Below, one piece after another: positions 51,769 to 59,591 of a DNA stretch of 64,000 nucleotides. The DNA comes from Segatella copri (lineage in GTDB: Bacteria; Bacteroidota; Bacteroidia; Bacteroidales; Bacteroidaceae): assembly GCF_009494395.1 (NCBI RefSeq), contig NZ_VZCB01000098.1:1-64000 (forward strand), in the 5' to 3' direction. The notes below the pieces were generated by a model. That model was not told the DNA's origin. It saw only the letters and a program-made list of their open reading frames with translations, and made no database searches. Positions within the stretch are counted from its first letter, which is position 1. Each line of letters begins with the position of its first letter. The position numbers and the translations under genes were made by a program.

Positions 51769-52560
51769 CTATATATCTAAGTTCAAGCGTTGCTTTATTT
51801 CCGTGGCAGACGAAAAACAAGTTATATCTTTTTGAAAAACAGAAACCCGGCGTTGGGCATCAGAGTTGTGCCTTCCATTTATATCACGAGGATGCGACAG
51901 ATGATACAAATTACCAGTAATATTCTTCAATCGATATCCTAATGCTTTCCATCGCTCTATTCGTTCCCAATCTTCAGGTCCCCAGCCATAAAAGTTCAAG
52001 TTTTCCATACCAGCAGCCTTGTATCTTTCTGTATTTACCATAAATGCGCCTCCTCTCATTTCATTACCATAAGGTAAAGACATAAGGTCTCTCAACTCAG
52101 ACAACACCAACATGTCACCAGACTCTACATACATTTGTCGAATGATGGTTCCGGTATCCAAGAATGTACCATCATAGGGAAATACGACATCGAAATTCTT
52201 TGAGCGTAAAGCCTCTGCTGCATCTACAACTTGTCGAGGAGGAAAGATGACATCAGAATCCCACACACCCAAATATGGAGTACAAACATCACTCGCCATT
52301 TTATTGATATATTTCGTACGATAAAATACAGGATCCATATCTTGTACAAAATGGTAATTTATCGAAGAAGGCAATACTTTTTCCAACACGTGGTTGTTGT
52401 GCTTGGAGGCTTCTGTCACAACTATACTTATATTAAAATTACTCAATAAGTAATCAATTACAGCTATCAGATTTTCTAATCTGATTATCGAATCTATCCT
52501 CACAGGAATAAGCACTGTAACATCAGCCATATCAATTTTTTCATTATTGTCCATACTCAT
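51769..52560 (-). CDS. Glycosyltransferase with galactosyltransferase-type C-terminus
   Basis: A soluble GT-A protein of about 263 residues: VTVLIPVRID at the start, the metal-binding YLGVWDSDVIFPP (DSD) and NFYGWGPEDWERIERWKALG, the WGxED motif seen in polypeptide and beta-4-galactosyltransferase relatives. In this operon it may glycosylate the RiPP core or leader. It overlaps the end of the LanC-like gene; ATG 52560 or 52554 are both possible and I chose the first. No signal peptide, so action is cytoplasmic, before export. Confidence 0.8.
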   Translation of the reverse strand: MSMDNNEKIDMADVTVLIPVRIDSIIRLENLIAVIDYLLSNFNISIVVTEASKHNNHVLEKVLPSSINYHFVQDMDPVFYRTKYINKMASDVCTPYLGVWDSDVIFPPRQVVDAAEALRSKNFDVVFPYDGTFLDTGTIIRQMYVESGDMLVLSELRDLMSLPYGNEMRGGAFMVNTERYKAAGMENLNFYGWGPEDWERIERWKALGYRLKNITGNLYHLSHPRDINGRHNSDAQRRVSVFQKDITCFSSATEIKQRLNLDI

Positions 52561-53551
52561 AATCCAAAAACAGTTTAATTCCATAATAACCATTCAAAGA
52601 GAAGTTTTTCTTGGCAAAGTCATCATCAAGCTCCAACCTTTGCCAAAACGAGGATTCAACCACTCGCTTTCTCAAAGCCTCTTTGTCTGCCAATATTCCT
52701 TCCCCCACATAAGCTGCGAAAATTTTATCAAGTAAATACATACCGACAACACCCACCTTGGGAAGAATACTCATATCATAGAAATCTCTAAACAAGAGAT
52801 TCTCAAAATCAACCTGCCCCTTCAGCAGTTTTGCAAAATCCGCCCACATTGACAATTTTGTCTCTTCTGCCACCAATGACACCACAACAAAAAGAGCATA
52901 ACGGTTAGGATTAAGCATAGGCAGATATGAGAACAAAGAGTATTGTATTTCACCAAGAATATTGTCTATACGCTCTTGTTCTATCCCCAGTTTTCTAATT
53001 CTTACCAATGTATATAGGAATAAATATAGACCTGTATGTATATCGAAAGGCAAAGGCTCTCTAAAGAGAGCCAATGTATGTTTTTGATAGATACCATTGA
53101 GCAATTCTATCAAAAATCGTCGATGCCATTCTTTCTTATAAGGATTATCCATTTCACCATATCTCAATGAGGCATAAAGCAAGACATCAACCAGCGTCTT
53201 AGTGTCTTTACCATTTAACTCCATATCTAAACTTCTGCATGCCACCTTATATATATATTCATCCATTTTTTCCAAATAGGAATTTACTGTCCCTTTGAGA
53301 TAACTGTTTTTTATGAGAAAGCGGAAACCAAATGCAATTCCGACCAATCCCTCCTCCAAATCTATACTTGTCACTTTGGCGATATTTTTCTGAATATCCT
53401 GCAAAAGCACTAATCCTTGTTGATAATAAGTGCTGTGTGTGTCATGCTTGCTCAACACAAACAATGACACACAAGCTCCCATTTTTCCATTAGACAGTCC
53501 TATTTTTGGGGACTCCATGGCATATTTCCATATTTTTTCGTTCAATGACAT
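52544..53551 (-). CDS. LanC-like protein without the usual zinc ligands
   Basis: A 335-residue all-helical protein with LanC-like repeats: GLSNGKMGACVSLFVLSK, EEGLVGIAFGFRFLI and FDIHTGLYLFLYTLVR follow the G-rich inner-helix pattern of lanthionine cyclases. The Cys and Cys-His zinc motifs of active LanC (WCYG and CHG) are missing, so it may bind peptide or sugar without cyclising, or have another function. ATG 53551 lies seven bases after the stop of the barrel gene; the longer start at 53581 would overlap it. It is in the middle of the RiPP operon. Confidence 0.6.
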   Translation of the reverse strand: MSLNEKIWKYAMESPKIGLSNGKMGACVSLFVLSKHDTHSTYYQQGLVLLQDIQKNIAKVTSIDLEEGLVGIAFGFRFLIKNSYLKGTVNSYLEKMDEYIYKVACRSLDMELNGKDTKTLVDVLLYASLRYGEMDNPYKKEWHRRFLIELLNGIYQKHTLALFREPLPFDIHTGLYLFLYTLVRIRKLGIEQERIDNILGEIQYSLFSYLPMLNPNRYALFVVVSLVAEETKLSMWADFAKLLKGQVDFENLLFRDFYDMSILPKVGVVGMYLLDKIFAAYVGEGILADKEALRKRVVESSFWQRLELDDDFAKKNFSLNGYYGIKLFLDYEYGQ

Positions 53552-53558
53552 ATTCCGC

Positions 53559-55850
53559 TTATTTTTCTGAGTCAACCACAAAGCGATTCTCGGTCATTCT
53601 CGTTTGCTTGCCGCCATTTAAATAAAGGCGTAAATTGAGATTGACAAATGGTCCTGTAGCTTTATTCAGGGTTGCATCAAATCTTCTTGTATAAAATTGG
53701 GTGTTCGTTGTCTGATAGATTTCCCTCTTGAATAACCCAACTGGACATATTGCCGTAACAGAAACTTGGAGTTTATCATGAAAGAAAGGACGAACAAGTG
53801 TGAACTTTGCCAAGTCTATCTTTGACAGTCCTGTACCTTGTATCGTTTGATGATGCTCTTCTATATATTGATACACCATCTGTGCCTTCAGTTTAAGAGC
53901 ATTAATGGTATATTGCCCCAACAAGTCACCCATGTATACATCGGTATGTTTATTTTTCCCATCAACATCAACTATTCCATCATTGCTATAATATACATCT
54001 CCCCCAAAATAGAAGTCCTTGAATATTTTATACTTTCCTGATAGAGAAAAGCATAGACGACTCCAATCTGTATTGAAATAGCTTCTCACGATTTTATTAT
54101 CATCGACAAGACTATACTGCAAATATTCATGAGAATTCTTATTTTTAAAATACTGACAGGCAATTGTTACTATCTTATCAATAAAAATGTAAGACTCCCA
54201 ACTTATAAAAGTAGAGTTTTTCAAGAGTGGGTTTCCCTTTTGCCATATCCAAGAATCTACCTGATACTCAGTTGACGAAAGTTTCTCTAGATTTGGAGCA
54301 GAAGTAGAAAGTTCGAAGTTACTTCTGATCGCCACATTGTTCCAAGGCTTGTAATACAAACGGAACAATGGATTTAAAGAATAATCAGAGGTTTCTCCCT
54401 CATTGTTATCATCTCTACTACCTATCCATTGAAGTCCACCACTCAATGAGAATTTTTCAAAAGGATGCCAAGTCAACATACCAAGAAGATTATGGCGCAC
54501 ATTCTTTGAGTAATAACTTTCGTTACCAGTATTACGGTCTTTTTCATCATACTTCCTCCAAGTCCATGAATAATCCACATACCAATCAATATACTTGCTA
54601 ATTGGAGTACTCAAATTGACATTGTATCTTACGTAGTCTTTCCTGCCAAGGGTAGGATTGACACAATTATTTTCTCCATCAATGAAAGTTCTCGTTTTTT
54701 TAACACTATAATAATTGTATGTCAAATCACTATTCAGTCTAGACTTTTTCCAAAGAGTACCGCGATAAAACAGACCTGCCGTATAATCACCAGAATAGTC
54801 TTTAATTTTAGACATTTGCTCTTTTTCATATTTTCCATCAGAAGACTCTACAGAGAACAAATAGTTTTGACGATTGTTACCTTGGTTATAAGAGCCTTGC
54901 AATTGCACGGAAAGACTGTGATTCTTTGCCATTCTATATTCTGCACCGACAGACAGGTTATATAAGAGCTCATCATCTTTATCATTTGCTACATTTTTAT
55001 CCATAGGAGCAGATTTTTGTGTTATTTTGCCGAAATAAACACTCGTTTGTTCCTTACTGTCTCGTGTTGCATCATTAACTAAATTAGAAGAGATATTAAA
55101 AGAGAACTTATTTATACTATAAGTAAAGGAAACACCCAAATTCTCTTTATTCATATTTGCCTTTCCATATTGCAAATAAGAATAAGGGGTCAGGTCCCAT
55201 CCCTTGTAATCATCGTACAAGCTGATGTTAACCAAAACTTTCTTGTCAGAATATTTACCCAAAGGATTATGAGTGATTTCAATCTGCTTAATTCTCTTAG
55301 GGTTTAGCTTCATCGCATAGTTCGCCCCTTGCTCCACATTATTGACAAGTATGATAATATCTTCCTTCACACCATCAATAATCAAATTGTCATTAGACCA
55401 GTCACGTAACACTCCTGGAAGCTTTTCTATCAGCTGAGCACTGCTCACAATTCCCTTACGAAGAGAGTCCGTAATTACATAAATATCCTTATCCATTTCT
55501 TGCTTCCTCAAGCTTCCCTTGACAACTACATCTTTAAGCTGAACGCTTTTTGACGAAAGTTCTATTACACCAATATCAGTTGACACAGCTAAAGTATCTG
55601 TTTTTACGAAACGTTCATAACCTAAGCAGGTAACGACAACTTTATTGATAACTTTATCAATCGGTGCCTCAAATGTACCATCATCTCTAGTCTTTGCGCC
55701 ACCTAGAAATACATTGTCATAAAACAACTGAACCGTAGCGTCAGAGATTGGTGTCCTGTCATCCTTACCAATAACAGAGCCATGGTAGCTTTGTCCATAA
55801 ACGACTTGCAAACAAACCATTAAAAAGAAAAATAAAATATTTCGTTTCAT
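53559..55850 (-). CDS. Outer-membrane beta-barrel receptor with N-terminal carboxypeptidase-like domain
   Basis: A 763-residue TonB-receptor-like (OMP_b-brl_3) protein. Signal peptide 1-19 (VVYGQ), a carboxypeptidase regulatory-like domain (about 20-100: GSVIGKDDRTPISDATVQLF), a plug-like region (SAQLIEKLPGVLRD) and then a long barrel. No TonB box is obvious. In Bacteroidota RiPP clusters such barrels are expected to carry the peptide out or take it up. Its ATG is one base after the stop of the radical SAM gene, so the two are coupled. Confidence 0.88.
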   Translation of the reverse strand: MKRNILFFFLMVCLQVVYGQSYHGSVIGKDDRTPISDATVQLFYDNVFLGGAKTRDDGTFEAPIDKVINKVVVTCLGYERFVKTDTLAVSTDIGVIELSSKSVQLKDVVVKGSLRKQEMDKDIYVITDSLRKGIVSSAQLIEKLPGVLRDWSNDNLIIDGVKEDIIILVNNVEQGANYAMKLNPKRIKQIEITHNPLGKYSDKKVLVNISLYDDYKGWDLTPYSYLQYGKANMNKENLGVSFTYSINKFSFNISSNLVNDATRDSKEQTSVYFGKITQKSAPMDKNVANDKDDELLYNLSVGAEYRMAKNHSLSVQLQGSYNQGNNRQNYLFSVESSDGKYEKEQMSKIKDYSGDYTAGLFYRGTLWKKSRLNSDLTYNYYSVKKTRTFIDGENNCVNPTLGRKDYVRYNVNLSTPISKYIDWYVDYSWTWRKYDEKDRNTGNESYYSKNVRHNLLGMLTWHPFEKFSLSGGLQWIGSRDDNNEGETSDYSLNPLFRLYYKPWNNVAIRSNFELSTSAPNLEKLSSTEYQVDSWIWQKGNPLLKNSTFISWESYIFIDKIVTIACQYFKNKNSHEYLQYSLVDDNKIVRSYFNTDWSRLCFSLSGKYKIFKDFYFGGDVYYSNDGIVDVDGKNKHTDVYMGDLLGQYTINALKLKAQMVYQYIEEHHQTIQGTGLSKIDLAKFTLVRPFFHDKLQVSVTAICPVGLFKREIYQTTNTQFYTRRFDATLNKATGPFVNLNLRLYLNGGKQTRMTENRFVVDSEK

Positions 55851-55851
55851 A

Positions 55852-57144
55852 TTAACTAAGTTTTTTATTGTTGATAGTACGAAGACAATAGTCTTTTATT
55901 GCAAACTCTATATGTTCTTTTACCGAAGCATTACAAACAAATGTTTTTCCTTGTTGCTTATTTTTCAAACGAATAGCAGGGCATTCTCCAAGACAAACAG
56001 GATAATATACACACCCCATGCACTCAGACGGAATTTCGGGAAAGACATTCTCCTGACCCCAATTTACATATCCTTCATTTGTTATAACGCCTCTAGCATT
56101 ACCATGTGCAAAATTGTCACAAATATCAACCTTACCATTATAATAAATAGTTTCGAAATGCCGCTTTTCGACATAACAAGGCTCAAACATACCACACGTA
56201 TTTAGTCGAAAATGCTTCTCTACAAATTTCTTTTGAAGCAAATCCAATTTCTCCAATGAGACATCTTCTTCATTAACTTGCCATATTTTATGTAAATCTA
56301 CAAGAATCCTACTTCTAAATCTCAACGGTATGTTTTTTTCCAAATCATCAACTATAGCCAAATGACTTATACTATCTGGCGTATAATTAACTCTCAATAT
56401 AATTGAAGCTTTTTCATTAATTTGTAAAAGATTAGAAATATTACCAGTAATTAACTCGAAAGAAGAAGGAGAGTTGTCATGCTTGATTTCATCATGAAGG
56501 CTCTTATCTCCATCTAACGTTATCTGATAGTTGTCAATGTGTACTTGCTGCAGCATATTTATAGTAGGAATATCAAGCAGAGCACCATTGGTCGTAACTT
56601 GTCCTACAAACTGAATATTGTTTCTATGACAATATTCATAAACATCTAGCGAAAGCTCATAAATAATTTGCTTTTGAAGTAACGGCTCTCCACCAAACCA
56701 ATACAAGATATACTTGGGGATATTATAATCTGCTAAATAATTTAATATATGTTTTTTTACTAACTTGACTACGTTAGATGACATTTGGGTTTGCTGATGC
56801 TTCTGGATGCAATACCAACAATGATAATTACAATCATATGTAGGAAGTATCATCGTATGAAACTCATTCCTATTGATATATGATTGTATATTATTCTTTA
56901 TCCGTTCAAATTCATTTACTGTAGAATCCACTAAAATGTTTGCCTTCAATAAATCTTGCAAAATGGCAGTTACTGACTTATTTTTAAATTTGTTCAGATC
57001 ATCACCGTTCTTTAAGACAAGCAAATATTTATCAAGTTGACGAGTGGAAACTACAACAAACTGCTTGGAATATCCATTGAAAAGCACAGTTCTTGCTTCA
57101 TCAAGTTTTAATATATAAGTATATTGACTAATTTTGTAACTCAT
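55852..57144 (-). CDS. Radical SAM/SPASM peptide maturase
   Basis: A 430-residue maturase. An N-terminal peptide-recognition region (1-95) precedes the radical SAM core with the 4Fe-4S motif CNYHCWYC (Cys105, Cys109, Cys112; CxxxCxxC). The C-terminal SPASM domain carries auxiliary-cluster Cys residues (CGMFEPC, GKVDICDNFAHG, CMGCVYYPVCLGEC). SPASM enzymes of this type install thioether or carbon-carbon links in ribosomal peptides; the precursor just upstream has two Cys in its core. It starts 68 bp after the precursor, beyond a hairpin. Confidence 0.93.
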   Translation of the reverse strand: MSYKISQYTYILKLDEARTVLFNGYSKQFVVVSTRQLDKYLLVLKNGDDLNKFKNKSVTAILQDLLKANILVDSTVNEFERIKNNIQSYINRNEFHTMILPTYDCNYHCWYCIQKHQQTQMSSNVVKLVKKHILNYLADYNIPKYILYWFGGEPLLQKQIIYELSLDVYEYCHRNNIQFVGQVTTNGALLDIPTINMLQQVHIDNYQITLDGDKSLHDEIKHDNSPSSFELITGNISNLLQINEKASIILRVNYTPDSISHLAIVDDLEKNIPLRFRSRILVDLHKIWQVNEEDVSLEKLDLLQKKFVEKHFRLNTCGMFEPCYVEKRHFETIYYNGKVDICDNFAHGNARGVITNEGYVNWGQENVFPEIPSECMGCVYYPVCLGECPAIRLKNKQQGKTFVCNASVKEHIEFAIKDYCLRTINNKKLS

Positions 57145-57161
57145 AAATCAAAAAATAATTT

Positions 57162-57193
57162 AGAAGAGTGCGTTAGATTGCGCACTCTCCTCT
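57162..57193 (-). terminator. Attenuator hairpin between precursor and maturase
   Basis: On the minus strand AGAG-AGAGTGCG pairs with CGCACTCTTCT, followed by AAATTATTTTTTG. A leaky terminator here would give much more precursor than enzyme mRNA. Confidence 0.65.
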
Positions 57194-57212
57194 AAAAGTC
57201 ATTTGTCTTCGA

Positions 57213-57356
57213 TTAAAAACAAATAATAAAAGTACACTTGTTGGAGGTATAAGAATCCTCTTGACCACCTAACACTTCCAACATGTCTGCCTCTGAAAGC
57301 AGACTTTCATCGAATGATTGCAAACCACTCAAATCCAACTTGTTTAATTCTTCCAT
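57213..57356 (-). CDS. RiPP precursor peptide with double-glycine leader
   Basis: A 47-residue peptide. The leader (MEELNKLDLSGLQSFDESLL then SEADMLEVLGG) is acidic and amphipathic and ends in LGG, the cleavage signature of C39 peptidases; it resembles Bacteroidales GG-type natural-product precursors (TIGR04149-like). The predicted core is the 16-residue QEDSYTSNKCTFIICF, with Cys41 and Cys46, two Ser/Thr-rich turns and aromatic ends. It lies directly before the radical SAM/SPASM gene and after a glycosyltransferase-like gene, and the exporter with a matching peptidase is in the same operon. No function of the mature product is known. Confidence 0.9.
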   Translation of the reverse strand: MEELNKLDLSGLQSFDESLLSEADMLEVLGGQEDSYTSNKCTFIICF

Positions 57357-57419
57357 TGTTTAATATAATATTAATTAGTAAATTACCTTCTACATAATCT
57401 CCATAAAAAGGATTTGTAT

Positions 57420-59081
57420 TTATGATTCTGATACATTAGGAAACATACAACAACGTAATTTATGCACTAATCTATCAACTACATCCCATGAGTCCTGATC
57501 ATTCCATAAAATGGAAATCAACATCAAAGAATAGATTGCATAATTCATTTCAGACTTTTTCATCTTAAGCAATCCACCATTTAATAGGTTTTGTTTCAAT
57601 TTACCAGATTGCCTTCTTAGTTCATCAAAAGCTTGCTTACAATCAGAACCAACACCATCCCAAAGCATACCGTCATACTCTTCAATGTCAGGAGACAAAT
57701 TGTACTTTTCTAAATATTGTTCTAATTGCTTTTGGCATTCCATACTCCAAGACCTAATAGGTTGAGTATGCCTTGCACCTATTGAATCAATGATAGCCAT
57801 ATCTTTGTGGTTTGAGCCAATAAGAACTGACCAATGATATTCTATTCCACACCACCGTACATGTGCCTCAAAAGTAGGTAATACCTTTTTTAATGCATCT
57901 CTAGAAAAACATGGCATCATCATCTCCACAAAATTCGTATAACGAAGAATGTAAAAAGGGTGAAAAGCCGTATGTGGATATGTATAATAAGACATAATCA
58001 AAGATGGTTGGGCAATTTTAAGTTGATATTCCCTCATCTTTAAAAAAAGCCTATTCACATCCTCTGTAGTTATCATGATATCATCATCTAGCAAGAAGAA
58101 ATATTCATACTTCTCCAAAAGCTTAGGATGACGATGAAGATAACGATAGGTCATATCCATCTTATAGCCTGCATCACAAGCTATGAAATCAGAATCATTA
58201 CAAAACTTGTTATAGGAACCATCATAGATAAGCAAATGTAAGTCGAAGTCGGCATCACCTTTTAGTAATTGGCGATGCAAGCTGTCCTTACCAACAGGAA
58301 CAAACACGGCATTCTTCTTGTATGACCCATCCTGTCTTACTTTTTCCTCCTTGACAGGATGAAACAGATAGTTTTTCCTATCATCAGGCAACACTGGGGC
58401 AATGCGCATTGAAGTATCGTCATAAAACTTTGCTTTGTTTTCTGGACGCACAAACGTCCCCTCCCCTCCAAAATCCTCTAAGAGAAATCCCTCATTATAT
58501 AATAAGGTAGGGAGAAGGACTTCGTGATGCCCCATCCAACCTATTATTAAATAGGCATCGATACATGCTAATGCCTGACGGGACAAACGATATATAGGAT
58601 TGAATGACTTCAATAGTTTTTCCTCTGCTATGACTTCATTGCCTGTTTTAAGACTTGTCCACCAATACCAATTAGGATTCTCAGCCTTTGTTTCAATGAC
58701 AGAAGACAGGAAATCAGATGTACACGAAGCAAAACTGCCAAAGAATTCTTTCCATTCACCAGAAAAACGGACATCGTCCTCCACTAACCAATAGTAATCG
58801 TAGCCCTGATTCTCCTTGAAGAATTTCAAAAGAGGGAAATGGTTGCTACCAGGCACCAGCTTACCTTCCTCTATTGGAGTATACCCCAATTCACTCAGGA
58901 TATCCGAAGTAAAAACAAACTGGTTCTCTATATTTTGCAAAGATACAGGCAATACATCTCCTTGCTGATGGTATGCAAAATACACATCAGCTTTCCCTTG
59001 CAGGGATTGCTCCAAAGCATGAAAGGCACTTAATGTCCATTCATTGCTTTTGTTTGTGAGATATAATACTGCCTGTTTCAT
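57420..59081 (-). CDS. Two-part glycosyltransferase-like protein in the RiPP operon
   Basis: A 553-residue soluble protein with two GT-A-like halves. The first half has an EDD motif in YYWLVEDDVRFSGEWKEFFG (DUF3405-like); the second has YEYFFLLDDDIMIT and a later ARHTQPIRSWS (DUF707-like). No signal peptide, so it acts in the cytoplasm. It is placed between the broken small secreted gene and the precursor (63 bp before it). Together with the gene at 51769 it suggests a glycosylated product, though a role on another acceptor cannot be excluded. Confidence 0.7.
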   Translation of the reverse strand: MKQAVLYLTNKSNEWTLSAFHALEQSLQGKADVYFAYHQQGDVLPVSLQNIENQFVFTSDILSELGYTPIEEGKLVPGSNHFPLLKFFKENQGYDYYWLVEDDVRFSGEWKEFFGSFASCTSDFLSSVIETKAENPNWYWWTSLKTGNEVIAEEKLLKSFNPIYRLSRQALACIDAYLIIGWMGHHEVLLPTLLYNEGFLLEDFGGEGTFVRPENKAKFYDDTSMRIAPVLPDDRKNYLFHPVKEEKVRQDGSYKKNAVFVPVGKDSLHRQLLKGDADFDLHLLIYDGSYNKFCNDSDFIACDAGYKMDMTYRYLHRHPKLLEKYEYFFLLDDDIMITTEDVNRLFLKMREYQLKIAQPSLIMSYYTYPHTAFHPFYILRYTNFVEMMMPCFSRDALKKVLPTFEAHVRWCGIEYHWSVLIGSNHKDMAIIDSIGARHTQPIRSWSMECQKQLEQYLEKYNLSPDIEEYDGMLWDGVGSDCKQAFDELRRQSGKLKQNLLNGGLLKMKKSEMNYAIYSLMLISILWNDQDSWDVVDRLVHKLRCCMFPNVSES

Positions 59082-59098
59082 CTTATCTATTTTTACTG

Positions 59099-59446
59099 TT
59101 AAAGACTGATTTCACCCTTATAGGATACATCATTCATTTGTATCAAAAGTTCGAATTGTCCATGCAAATCTGATGGTAGGACTACTACTCCATTTGCTGG
59201 CAACATGCATTCATACACAACATTATCTGCATCCGACAACATACAATATATACTCTCATCTTGCGGTACATATATAATATTTTGTTCCTGCCAAACACAT
59301 AACGGTTGCGCAGGTGTACGACGTATAATATTACCATGCGAATTATCATCTCTTGAACAACAATTCAAATACAGAGGTTATCTTGAAGCAGATGTATATA
59401 TCGTAAATGTTACGAAGCACACCAAAATCAAAAGTCTTTTAGCCAT
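59099..59446 (-). pseudogene. Small secreted protein gene (DUF3244-like) split by an in-frame TAA
   Basis: From ATG 59446 the frame encodes a signal peptide MAKRLLILVCFVTFTIYTSA, then SR and a TAA at 59378-59380 (codon 23), then stays open in the same frame for 93 codons to 59099, with a beta-rich sequence (GEIIRR-like start, VVYECMLPANGVVVLPSDL). The layout of signal peptide plus short Ig-like domain is that of DUF3244 proteins. It is first in the RiPP operon, behind the promoter 59465-59472. A nonsense mutation or sequencing error would both explain the stop. Confidence 0.7.
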
Positions 59447-59464
59447 AACGTTTTCTTTTTCTTA

Positions 59465-59472
59465 CAAAGTTA
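59465..59472 (-). promoter_or_regulatory. -7 box of the RiPP operon
   Basis: The minus strand reads TAACTTTG, 19 bp before ATG 59446. No -33 TTG is visible, which would fit activator control. Confidence 0.6.
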
Positions 59473-59516
59473 AGCAGTTACAGCTATATTATATATCACA
59501 CATGCCGATTTTAACA

Positions 59517-59589
59517 TTTCACAATTTCACAATAATGAACGCAACGCTCTAAAAAACATATAGTTATTTAAGAGTTTCACAATTTCACA
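59517..59589 (-). promoter_or_regulatory. Paired TGTGAAATTGTGAAA sites upstream of the RiPP promoter
   Basis: TTTCACAATTTCACA occurs at 59517-59531 and 59575-59589, each made of two TTTCACA half-sites 8 bp apart. They lie about 55 and 115 bp before the predicted start of the RiPP operon and may be binding sites of the adjacent regulator. Confidence 0.5.
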
Positions 59590-59591
59590 TT

